This document shows, one piece after another, positions 55,201 to 64,000 of a stretch of DNA of 64,000 bases. Origin of the DNA: Asterias rubens (Eukaryota; Echinodermata; Asteroidea; Forcipulatida; Asteriidae); the NCBI RefSeq assembly GCF_902459465.1, contig NC_047065.1:19052204-19116203 (forward strand). The letters run 5' to 3'. Position numbers and translations under genes: made by a program. The notes beneath the pieces are model-generated. The model ran no database searches, was not told the DNA's origin, and worked only from the letters and a program-made list of their open reading frames with translations. The first letter of the stretch is position 1. Each line of letters begins with the position of its first letter.

Positions 55201-57778
55201 TAAGTAGAGTTTGCAAGGCTGGAGAAGAATAATGGCCTCCGTGTCGCTCCTCTCGCTCCCAGGTAGTCGGACTTGAATTTCTTATGGTTCATCAGTTTTG
55301 GTCTTTAACATGTAGAAGTAGTAGTATGGGGACAGTGTGCCACTATGCATGCATGAAGCGTACCGCACATGGCAATGAATATTACAGTGTGACGACTGCT
55401 CTTAACGCGGTGGTTCCTCATAAATAATGCTTTCCTGACATGTCTGTTACAATGCTGTGTTACTAATACTGTACGTCCACACTGTACCCATCTAAAGCCA
55501 TCCTTGTATTTTTTATTTCATTGTTTTTAAAACCAATTTGTGTTTTTTTTTTCAAACAGTTTTTGTTGTTGATTCGTTCGTTATTGTCTGCAAGATTTGA
55601 AAAAAAAAAAAATAAATAAACAAAACATCATTTGTAGCAGGGAGTAATCCGTGACTCTAATTTTATTGTTACTGTGTCAGTTAGAATTTTTTTGTGTTAT
55701 TTTTACTGACAATAATGTAAATTTTGTTTCAGGATATTCAAGAAAAAAAGATAGAATGCTAAAAGAAAAGTCAAGACAACGTGTCAATTTACAGTATAAC
55801 ACTGGATAAAACCATGATGAAACTACGCATGGTTAATATTCAAATTTAATAAACAACAGACGAAAATGACTGGGCAAGTACAGATAAATCTGTGTGTTGA
55901 ACAAAGAAAACTTATTGAATGTGAGTAGGATTTGAATCTTTGCATGGTGGAAATACGATATAGAAAGGTTTGCGGTAACACCATGTAATGACTATCGTTA
56001 ATGAGTTGGGGTGGTTCTGAAAAGAACTGTTGGTTTCAACTCAACGTTTTTCTCCAGAAGATGATCAGAGCATACATGTACTGATCGAAAACGTCGAGTT
56101 GAAACCAACGGTTCTTTTCAGAACCACCCGGACCCCAACTTATTGAATGTAGTTTTTAAACCAGGGACCTGCGTCTGGGTTTATGTGGTAGTTCTCTATC
56201 AACTGAAAACTACTGTACCTGTAGCCCTGTTTTGGCACTCTCTCTATTTGGTCCTGAACATCTTTAAAAAACGGAAAAAAAGACGGAAAAAAATACCTGA
56301 ACTTATTAAACATAAGGATGAAAAGAATTCTTCAAATAACATCAAACAACACCAAGAATTAAAAAATGTTTATTTTTGTTTGCTTTTTTTCTTTCAACAT
56401 GCTTACATTTTTTTCTTGTTATTATTTTTGTTTGCTTTTTTCTTTCAACATGCTTACATTTTTTCCTTGTTATTATTTTTGTATCAGGGTTCTGTTCCAG
56501 TGTGGGAAGACTTCACAAGTAAAGCCTCAAAGCTTCACACACAACTCAAGTGAGTAAAATGCCCACCTTGGCCTCAATTCTCTGCAGCAGGCCTAGGACT
56601 TCATGTGGGCCACTCAGGGCAATAGTATCCAATGCCCATGGCCATTACCTTGGTGCCCCTTCAAATGGGAGACTTTCTGGGCCGATAGAGGGCAGCAGAC
56701 TTACCGGGTAAATCCATTGTTCTCAGAATTATGCGCATGTTCAGAACTACGTAAACAATGGAAATTTACCCGGTATATCTGCCGCCACCTAGCGTTGGAA
56801 AGTCTCCTATTGTCCAATAGATGTACAACTTTCCCATTGAGTGCCCCTACAAGGAGGTTCTGAAATGTCCTGGTGCCCTTGCCCTTTCAAAAACAAAGCA
56901 TCAGGCATGCCCTGTATAACAAATAAAAATAACAACTGCTAACAAAAGGTAAATATGAAAGAAAAGGAAACAAGAACAGGAAAACAGTGAATGCAGCCTC
57001 ATTTAGGCTGAAAATGATTAAAGCAGACTAACAAAGCTGAAAAATATGGCCGACCCAGTTTGTAATATATTTTTTACAGAGTCACCTACCTGAAAGGGTG
57101 AACATTGTAGTTTTTGCCAAAATTGCAGGTTGGCTAAAATGAGTAGCCACAGGTACATGTACAAAATTGTTTTTAAAACAATTTCAGGGTTTTTCCTTAC
57201 TTGTTCACTGACTAGCCAGTAAGCCAGCAGGACTTATAACACTTCACAAGTCCATTCAGCTTTTTTTTCACAAATTTAATTTCAATTGGCCTATAATAAT
57301 ATTAAATTGGAATACTTGTACATGCTGAACAAGCCGGCCGTACCACCAGAAAAATAATTTAGATCTGTCCTCAGGTGTTTTAGCTAGCACTCGATCAGAA
57401 CTCTCTGTTAAGGGAGCACGCTGACTTCTAGATAATTGAGAACTTCTTAAAAGCATTGCTAGATTTGAAGATACAAGTTTTTTTTTATATATATAAAAAC
57501 CACGAAAATACTCTGTCTTCAATTGAAGGCAAGTGTTTGTATTGCAGCACTTTAAAAACAATTGTCAACACTTCATGTGTTTAGCCCCAAGTGGCAATCA
57601 TTTTTAAGAAGTATTCTTCAGAGCTCAGTTATTTCTGGTTTGCTCAACAATTAATCTGGCTATCGTGGCATCTGAAACAATATTTTGATTCTCTATTATT
57701 GTAGGACGACCATCATAGCAGTGAGTACATTTCTGGAAGCCTTCCAGCGCATAGCTGACATTGCTACCAACTCCAGAG
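52131..57778 (+). CDS. MTSS1: MTSS1/MIM-type I-BAR protein, first three coding exons (3' end outside window)
   Basis: Three short GT-AG exons with matching phases encode the first 69 residues of an I-BAR (IMD) domain. Exon 1 is 52131-52202 (MEATAERDCSVLGGLF...), exon 2 is 56488-56549 (VPVWEDFTSKASKL) and exon 3 is 57705-57778 (FLEAFQRIADIATNSR). From memory of vertebrate MTSS1, the order ALGGLFQTII, then PVWEDF, then LDAFQKVADMATN is the same, so the assignment is strong. MTSS1 and MTSS2 are cytoplasmic proteins that bind acidic membranes and actin and bend membrane outward. The remaining exons are not found before 64000, as expected for the long 5' introns of this family. MTSS1 and MTSS2 cannot be told apart from this part. 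It is the only gene here outside the duplicated units. Confidence 0.88.
52507..53385. mobile_element. Mutator-like foldback MITE in MTSS1 intron 1
   Basis: An almost complete inverted repeat: each arm is about 430 bp, from TACTCCTAG...TTCGGTTTCGTC on the left to GACGAAACCGAA...CTAGGAGTA on the right, meeting near 52930 at GACGCGT palindromes. A 9-bp direct repeat GTGGCAGGA flanks it (52498-52506, 53386-53394). Very long arms and a 9-bp target duplication are typical of Mutator-like elements. There is no coding capacity; open frames in it are arm by-products. Confidence 0.88.
53459..53600. mobile_element. Diverged fragment of MITE family M1
   Basis: It retains GAGGTCTCAAAATCAATTC, CTCTAAAACTACGTAACTTC, GGAGCGGTTTCTCACAATG and TACTTGTTACTCAGTTTTTATG, in the order of the M1 body, but without either end. 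Confidence 0.6.
53601..55908 (+). other. MTSS1 intron 1, no feature recognised
   Basis: Unique-looking AT-rich intron. The frames between 54900 and 55300 overlap on both strands and show no codon structure. Only short A/T runs (for example near 55600) are visible. Confidence 0.5.
55909..56150 (+). mobile_element. Retroposon-like element with 14-bp target duplication and internal hairpin
   Basis: AACTTATTGAATGT occurs at 55909-55922 and 56137-56150. The enclosed 214 bp include two long complementary arms, GTTGGGGTGGTTCTGAAAAG...GGTTTCAACTC (about 56005-56045) and GAGTTGAAACCAACGG...CCCCAAC (about 56095-56138), around a loop containing GATGATCAGAGCATACATG. The long target repeat suggests a SINE-like insertion, while the hairpin suggests a MITE; the class is open. 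Confidence 0.65.
56374..56475 (+). repeat. Tandem duplication of the intron 1 polypyrimidine region
   Basis: A unit of about 51 bp (TTTTTGTTTGC, T run, CTTTCAACATGCTTACATTT, T run, CTTGTTATTA) occurs twice directly before the exon 2 acceptor. Confidence 0.85.
56488..56549 (+). CDS. MTSS1: MTSS1-like coding exon 2
   Basis: Acceptor TTTTTGTATCAG, exon reading GSVPVWEDFTSKASKLHTQL, donor GTGAGT. It ends in phase 2. Confidence 0.88.
56665..56811. mobile_element. Palindromic MITE family M3, well preserved
   Basis: Ends AATGGGAGACTTTC and GAAAGTCTCCTATT. Inner arms GCAGACTTACCGGGTAAAT and ATTTACCCGGTATATCTGC, around a centre with ATTATGCGCATG. Lies in MTSS1 intron 2, 115 bp after exon 2. Confidence 0.75.
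57705..57778 (+). CDS. MTSS1: MTSS1-like coding exon 3
   Basis: Acceptor CTATTATTGTAG, exon reading TTIIAVSTFLEAFQRIADIA then TNSR, donor GTAAGT. Phases join exon 2 exactly. Confidence 0.88.
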
Positions 57779-57807
57779 GTAAGTTTCTGTGCTTGGCTTG
57801 ATCAGAC

Positions 57808-57838
57808 GAGCGAACGAACAAATGAACGAACGAATGAA
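57808..57838 (+). repeat. (GAAC/GAAT)n microsatellite
   Basis: Imperfect 4-bp repeats (CGAACGAACAAATGAACGAA) shortly after the exon 3 donor. Confidence 0.7.
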
Positions 57839-58454
57839 GCATAACATCTCAAGCAAAACAAAAATTCTTATAACACTCTTTTATGCATTTTTCACAAGAG
57901 GGCATAAAAACTAGTGAAGAATAGTTTCTGAATTATTACAAATGGAACGGTGGGAAGGGACAGCAGTTTTTTACATGTTGCACAATTTTCTCAAACACTG
58001 TGAAGTTTTGCAGCAGGTACCGACTTTAAAAACCAAAAGCTTTCGCTGCTGCAGTGTAATGTAAATTCCCTCGTGTGAAACGGTCCATTGTTTCTTGTCA
58101 GGCAGTTCTTGTATTTAAGCCTCCTTAACTGCCCGAATGTTTGTGCTACCAGGGAAGGAAACGCCCTTTAAACCATCGCCTTTACTCGGGGTTTGATGAC
58201 GTCTAATCTCTCATCCCTTCCAGTCACTTACAGAAAAATAGGACATCAAAATGAGCAAGTAGGTTGAGTGGCTTGCAGATAATTATTATCTGCGCTGGTT
58301 ATACACCTGAATCTCATGGGTTCTAGTCAGTTGTGACTCATCTGTGAATATCTCTAATGACAAGTTGGTGTACGGAGTGCGTGATCTCTACTGTTGGTTG
58401 ATCATAGGAAGGATAGACCACATTCATGTGAAGCAAACCCATACGAATTATGCT

Positions 58455-58845
58455 TTAAAGGCAGTGGACACTATTGGTAATTATTACTCAAAATATTTAT
58501 TCAGCATAAAACCTTTCTTGGTAACGAGTAATGTGGAGAGGTTGTTAGTATAAAACATTGTGAGAAACGGCTCCCTCTGAAGTGACGTAGTTTTCGAGAA
58601 AGAAGTAATTTTCCACGAATTTGATTTCGAGACCTCAAGTTTAGAATTTGAGGTCTCGAAATCAAGCATCTGAAAGCACACAACTTCGTGTGACAAGGGT
58701 GTTTTTTTCTTTCATAGTTATCTCGGAACTCCGACGACCAATTGAGCTCAAATTTTCACAGGTTTGTTATTTTATGCATTTTTTGAGATACACCAAGTGA
58801 GAAGACTGGTCTTTGACAACTACCTTTAGTGTCCATTGTCTTTAA
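58455..58845. mobile_element. MITE family M1, best full-length copy (391 bp)
   Basis: TTAA at 58455-58458 and 58842-58845 bound AGGCAGTGGACACTATTGG and GTGTCCATTGTCT ends. The central hairpin has 16-bp perfect arms (GATTTCGAGACCTCAA at 58623-58638, its complement at 58648-58663). Outside the tandem array, so the family is genome-wide. Confidence 0.9.
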
Positions 58846-61800
58846 TCACACTACATATTTGCTGCGAGTGGCTGTGGCAAGTGGCTGTGCTTGTATGACC
58901 AAAATTTCAAGAATAATTCTGCTCTTCTGATTGGTCATTAACGGTTGTATTAATTAAGGTATTACAACATGAGTAACATGTGAAACATCTTAAAAATCTA
59001 GCGTTTCTAAAACAACTTCAATCTCCAAGAACAGGCCTGCTGCTTTATTCTTGAAAGGGAAAGGGCACCAAGACATTTTCTAGACATATCTATATAGAAA
59101 TTATAAATTTCTATTGGTACCGGGGCAATGACCATGGTACACATTATTACTTGTGGCTATAGACCATGGGGCATTGAGGTAATGTAATTGCCTCCGCCAT
59201 GAAGCATCAGGCCTAGGGTTAGAGTTAATGCTTTAAGAGTTAATGAGTTAATGTTAAAGTTTTGTTATTAGAGTAATGCGTGGATGTAACAAAGTCAGCG
59301 AAATGAAGTCTTGGATGAGTTGCAGACACAATCAAAATTTGGCTTCCGTACACTCATACTGACTGAATTAGTTTTTACAAAATGGTAACGTCAAGCGTCT
59401 CCATTACTGATTTCAACATCAGTGATCAACACCTTCAGATCTTTCTCGAGTGTCTATCTAGAGTAAGAAGATGAAACACATCACAATAACCAGGAGTGGT
59501 CGGGAGTCACGTTGCATGTTAGTCAGGGATGGGAATAATTAAATTCTAGTCTTGAGAAAGATCTTCCTTGGTCTTTCGCCGTCAACGCTCCAGCTGTCTG
59601 TCACTTGACAGATCTAAAATTGCTGAGTAACTTGTTCATGAACACCCTTGAATTAGAGTACACCTCATGAATGTACGCTGAGCACCCGCTGTTTGACATT
59701 GCTTGTGTCAGAGGTTTTTGGAAGAAGCATTGGTGACTTAGGTCTGAGCAAGTAGTTGATGATTGATGACTTAACAATTATGATGAAACATATTTTGTTT
59801 GAAACAATTCTGAAAAAAAGGATACATACATGTACCCGATAAAATCTTAGGGGAGTCATTGTTTGCATAAGATTGGGTGTTTGCAAGAATTCTTGCAGAT
59901 GAACTTCCGAAGCTCACCTGTTACCTAACTGAAGGTTTGCAATCCATCCTCTAGTTTGGTGTGCGTTGCTTGTTCAAAGCGCATTCAGAACATTGCTTGA
60001 AATAAGCTAACATTAAATACATGTACTCTGTAATACCTCAAATTTTATCCTCCACATTTCTTCCAAAAGTTTTATTATGTGATGTTGAATTTTGTCCAAA
60101 AGTATTTATTTTGGAATACATTTGTACAACAGAAACTTTTTGTTCATTTGAATTAATTGCCGAATATATTTTCGCCATGTTATTTTTGTTTACTTATATT
60201 GTGAGTTAAAAATTGTTCTTCAATGTTCCAAGTGATTACTCCTTCCCTTACAGCACAGAGTGTATCTTTAAGCATTATTTATTCAGCAATCATTCCATTG
60301 TATAAGAGTGCACCTTTAATCTAGATATTACATTGCTCACATGTTCCCAATCAGTAGAAAAGCGCAGGTCTGATGATAGAAACTATGAGTGATTGATAGC
60401 CTTGCTGGATTTATGATGGTTGAGATGTCTTCATCAACAACTAGGAGACCTCAACAAAATGTTTAATTTCGGAGCTGCAAACAAACGGTGAATTTTGAAC
60501 CTGTGGCTACTTTTTCATTAACATCGTGTCTTGACCCTAAGTAACCAATAATCCCAAAGTTGTTCTTTGTCAGAATTTTTCCTGATTTTTTTTTTAATAG
60601 ATCTTGAACTTAAAGATTATACATCTAGTTCTGTCCAAGCATCTATCTAGTTTTTCATTTTTGGTGAATATAGAATAGGCCTAGTATGCTTCGAAATATC
60701 AGGCCTGGAGTCTGTGAATCTATTTCTCTGACACCCTGGAAGTTGAGGAAGTTTCATCCCCAGGTTAAAAAAAGAGACAGACTCATTCAATTTTTCATAA
60801 AGGTTAGTTGTTGTACAATCATTAACACCCTTGCCCCCACACAGGGTTTGCTCTAATAAATTTGTAAATATTTAGCAAGCAGCACCAATTAACTTGTCAT
60901 TTAACAAGTTTGCTGTAGTTTGTTCACCAGTCCATACATTCACATGTATTTCATAGAAAATAGAAATCATGCTTTTCAACACTGAACTAGCCATTACCGA
61001 ACCAATTGGCAAATGGAGAGATTTGTGACTGGTCTTTGTGTGTTTTTCGACCAGCGGACAAAAATGACGAACGCTGCCTTAGATTGTAATGTGAAGCTTG
61101 CGCCATATTACAATTTTACAAGCCTACAAAAGTACACGTGTGTATGTTTTTGGGCGTATTAATTTTTGTTTTCTTTTTTTTTTTATCAGAATTTATTTGA
61201 ACAGAGTTCTATATATCCGTTGGGTACATTCTAGGAAAAGAGGGAACCTTTGATCGGTTCGAGATTAGCACAAACGATAACCTCAATATATGCCTTTAGG
61301 ATTAGGCCCAAGTCCACACTTATAAGTTTTTTTTACCTTGGTTTCAAAAGCTCCAACGGTCGTATTTGAAACACAAACAAATATCTGTACATGTACATAT
61401 TATGCCTTCTGGGTATCAGGTAAATGATCTAAATGTAGAATCCGAAAGTGAAACTCATCGGGTGGGCTTGATCAATCTAAACTACAATCCAACAATTAAC
61501 CAAACCACAGTTTCCGGGGTAAAAGTTTCCATCTATAGTTACTTCTCAGTTCACACCTGTTTTCAGTTTAGGCGTTGTTTACTCAATATTTTGCTGGGCT
61601 CAGATTTTGAAAATCCCCTCAAGTATTTCAAATCCTCGGGTTTTGTAAAGCAGCTAGGATTGGCAACAACAAAGGAGTTATTCGAGCTTTAAGGATATCA
61701 CGCTGGGGAAAGGAGTGATAAACCAGTGCCTCAAAATACAGTTTCTCGCTCCATTTTCCTGTTGAAAATAATAATGAAAAAGTGTTAGAAATTTTGGTAA

Positions 61801-61990
61801 AGTTGAAGAATGTTAAAGGTGATATTAAAATAGAATCGGTAGAGCTGAAAGTATTCATGTTTCGTGTAATCAACCATGTACAGAACACGAACTAACCTTG
61901 TAAAAATTTGTGCAAAAACCTGTTGTGTGAGTCAGGAGATTAAAGTAATAAAACTCATCAGCTTTCAGCTTGTAAACAATTTTGTTCTCA
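58846..61990 (+). other. MTSS1 intron 3, no gene or element recognised
   Basis: AT-rich intronic sequence. I searched by eye for the next I-BAR exon (expected to follow NSRG with a GTRDIG-like start) and did not find it. Confidence 0.5.
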
Positions 61991-61995
61991 ATATC

Positions 61996-62345
61996 AGCCA
62001 AAATCAGGGAGGGGCAGTGGAAGGGGATGGGGATCTGTTCTACAAGCCAGTGACAAACAATGAAGAACCATGCACAATTTTCAGCATTTATAAACACATT
62101 GTGCTCAGTTCTGGTCGTAGCAGCCAAAATCAGGGAGGATCTCTTATGCAAGATTGCATTTGGGAGAAACTTTGTCACTAACCTTGTTGAAGCAACATAA
62201 ATAGTAAGAAATAGTGAAGAACCAGGCACAATTTTCAACATGTATTTTTGTTTTATTCAATATTATGGAGATTGAATGGGGGGGGGGGGGCATCTTTTCT
62301 GCAAGATTGAACTTGGGATAAACTTTGTGATAACAGGCTGAGTTT
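61996..62345 (+). repeat. Degenerate tandem repeat of about 100-150 bp
   Basis: The words CAGCCAAAATCAGGGAGG, GTGAAGAACCAGGCACAATT / AATGAAGAACCATGCACAAT, TTTTCARCAT and GCAAGATTG recur two or three times in the same order. A poly(G) run sits at about 62279-62290. Confidence 0.6.
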
Positions 62346-63065
62346 TGAATCAACATACAACAGTTTAAATGTTCCATTTAAAAACTGACCAGACTCAAAA
62401 GTGAGAGTAAACCTAGAGTCATAATACAACCTGGATTGCTATTGTCGCAATACCGGTGGGGAAATGATTTGTCATTTATGGTTTTCTACGATTTCCTGCC
62501 GCCTGGATGTGATCTCTTACCCTGCACTGTTAATGGGAAGGATAGCTGCATCATAGGATATATTGATTTTCACCTAATTACATAATCTATCCCCCCGGCC
62601 TGGGATTTTATTCATGGGACATGAGTGATGAGTTGCAAGAAAGGGAAGGCATTTTTACTGCACGCTGAGTTCGTGAGTGTATAGCTTCATCATCGTTGAC
62701 TGAGTCTTGGCATTGCAGGGACGTCATAATACCACTGCCTGCAGCTCTAATACACCTTGATTCAAAATATAAATTACCTTTGTGAAACATGTACAAGGGC
62801 TTTGCAGTTAGAGAATGTCGTGGGTTAATACTGCTATGTTTAAATTGCGCATGGTTCTGGATGAAAGATCTGATTAATGGTAGAAATGTTCTGTCAATGT
62901 AGGCCTGTTTAAAGAAAAGTGGATTTTTTCCATGTGATATTTTTGAAAAGCTCTTCTATGCATACGTATTGTGTGTTTCATTTAGTTTATTTTGGTTGTG
63001 AAGTCGAGGAATCTTAGGAAAGCGAACTTGGTCTCTTAATTAAGTTGAATAAAGAAGTTTAAGTT
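62346..63065 (+). other. MTSS1 intron 3, no feature recognised
   Basis: Nothing beyond AT-rich intronic sequence is seen. Confidence 0.45.
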
Positions 63066-63232
63066 TAAGATGTCGGAAGAAAACCCTTGACTATCATTCC
63101 AGAGAAAACCCATGCAGTCATGGTAGGGACTGAAAACGAAATCAAAGTAGTGCCTCTGGCATGATTCAAACCGGGGTCGTAGAAGTGGAAGGTGAGGAAT
63201 GATACCATTAGGCCAACCTGACCACCCCATAT
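63066..63232 (-). mobile_element. tRNA-derived SINE, second family, minus strand
   Basis: Read on the minus strand, GGGGTGGTCAGGTTGGCCTA then ATGGTATCATTCC gives an A box and GGTTTGAATCATGCC a B box, followed by a SINE body (TTCAGTCCCTACCATGACTG, GGGTTTTCTCTGG). The tRNA head cannot form good arms, so it is a SINE and not a tRNA gene. It differs from the SINE at 5641. Confidence 0.7.
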
Positions 63233-63733
63233 TGTTGTGTCCTCACTTCGCACAAAGGCAGTTACTTTTTACAAGTAAATAACTGCCATAGCTTATTATT
63301 GTTTATTCATGTCAGAATGTGACTGTTTACACATGTATGAAAAGCTTTGTTTCCAGTGTAAACAGTTTTCAGTCGGATCTTTGCTTTGTTCACAATGTAC
63401 CAATATGTTGTTTAACGACGACGACAAGAGCAGGCTAGTTGAATCGAAACATGAGACAACTTATAAAAGAACTCACTTCGCAGCACTGAAAGTTAACAAA
63501 CAGAATTAAGTTCCCAGGACCCACTAAGGAAAGTAGTAGTCCCTGTCAATGTCCTACCTTTCACCCAGTTAGTAGTAACCAGGAAAGTTCTTTTGAGAAC
63601 AAAGTTCCCAGAGAACAAAAGCTATACAGCAAAAGAGGGTTGTACAATGTATGATGGTGTTACAATACTGCAAACAGAATACACATTGATATTGTACCTC
63701 ATCTTTCAATATGCCTCAATTCCTAAATACCTG

Positions 63734-64000
63734 TAAAGGCAGTGGACACTATTGATAATTAGTCAAAACATTGAGCAAGGTCAAAATAACTTATTGCCTA
63801 AAAAATTACTTGGTAACAAGTAATGGGGAGCTGTTGGTAGTATAACACATTGTGAGAAATGGCTCCCGCTGAAGTAACAGAGTTTTTGAGAAAGAAGTAA
63901 TTTTCTACGAGTTTGATTTCAAGACCTCGGATTTAGAATTTGAGGTCTCGAAATCAAGCATCTGGAAGCACACAACTTTGTGTGACAAGGGTGTTTTTTA
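63734..64000. mobile_element. MITE family M1, cut by the window end
   Basis: Begins AAAGGCAGTGGACACTATTG and proceeds through GGCTCCCGCTGAAGTAAC and the central hairpin (TCAAGACCTCGGATTTAGAA, TTGAGGTCTCGAAATCAAGC). Confidence 0.85.

Noticed and set aside
61366..62241. Open frames of 86-123 codons near 61.4-62.2 kb as a nested gene
   Set aside because: They overlap on both strands within a degenerate tandem repeat in an intron and resemble nothing recognisable.

Overview
The window is animal nuclear DNA: AT-rich, with spliced genes, long introns and many short transposons. Its MITE and SINE families, and an MTSS1-type I-BAR gene beside ZNFX1-type genes, suggest a marine deuterostome. I think an echinoderm, possibly a sea star, is most likely, but the species cannot be proved from the sequence alone.

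Positions 1-52049 form a tandem array of three large duplicated units in the same orientation. Each carries a ZNFX1-like gene: an SF1 (UPF1-like) RNA helicase followed by many NFX1-type zinc fingers and a C-terminal RZ-like finger. Unit 1 enters the window already inside the helicase (gene copy 1, 1-3519) and ends at about 6835. Unit 2 is 6836-32191 (copy 2, exons from 13377, intact frame to 22775, decayed remnant to 23562). Unit 3 is 32192-52049 (copy 3, exons from 38568, frame broken at 45371, homology to 47422). A 468-bp (156-codon) zinc-finger module is present once in copy 1, six times in copy 2 and four times in copy 3. Only copy 1 keeps an open frame to its C-terminus. Copy 2 is cut by a small retrotransposon insertion plus two 2-nt deletions, and copy 3 by a frameshift inside the module array.

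The spacers between the genes are homologous between units and filled with TTAA-flanked MITEs, palindromic elements, a tRNA-derived SINE and a GGTTCAC minisatellite. Unit 2 also holds a 5.1-kb foldback transposon (26970-32072), whose inverted ends are built of 19-21-bp minisatellite repeats. Unit 3 holds a 5'-truncated LINE (about 49020-49956) and a recent SINE insertion (36071-36172).

About 80 bp beyond the right edge of the array the first coding exon of an MTSS1/MIM-type I-BAR gene begins (52131). Its first three coding exons (52131-52202, 56488-56549, 57705-57778) lie in the window, and the rest of the window is intron. Intron 1 carries a 0.88-kb Mutator-like foldback element with a 9-bp target duplication.

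Vertebrate ZNFX1 is an interferon-induced double-stranded RNA sensor, and nematode ZNFX-1 acts in small-RNA inheritance. A recently amplified, module-expanding and partly decaying ZNFX1 array therefore looks like a fast-evolving RNA-immunity locus; this is an inference.
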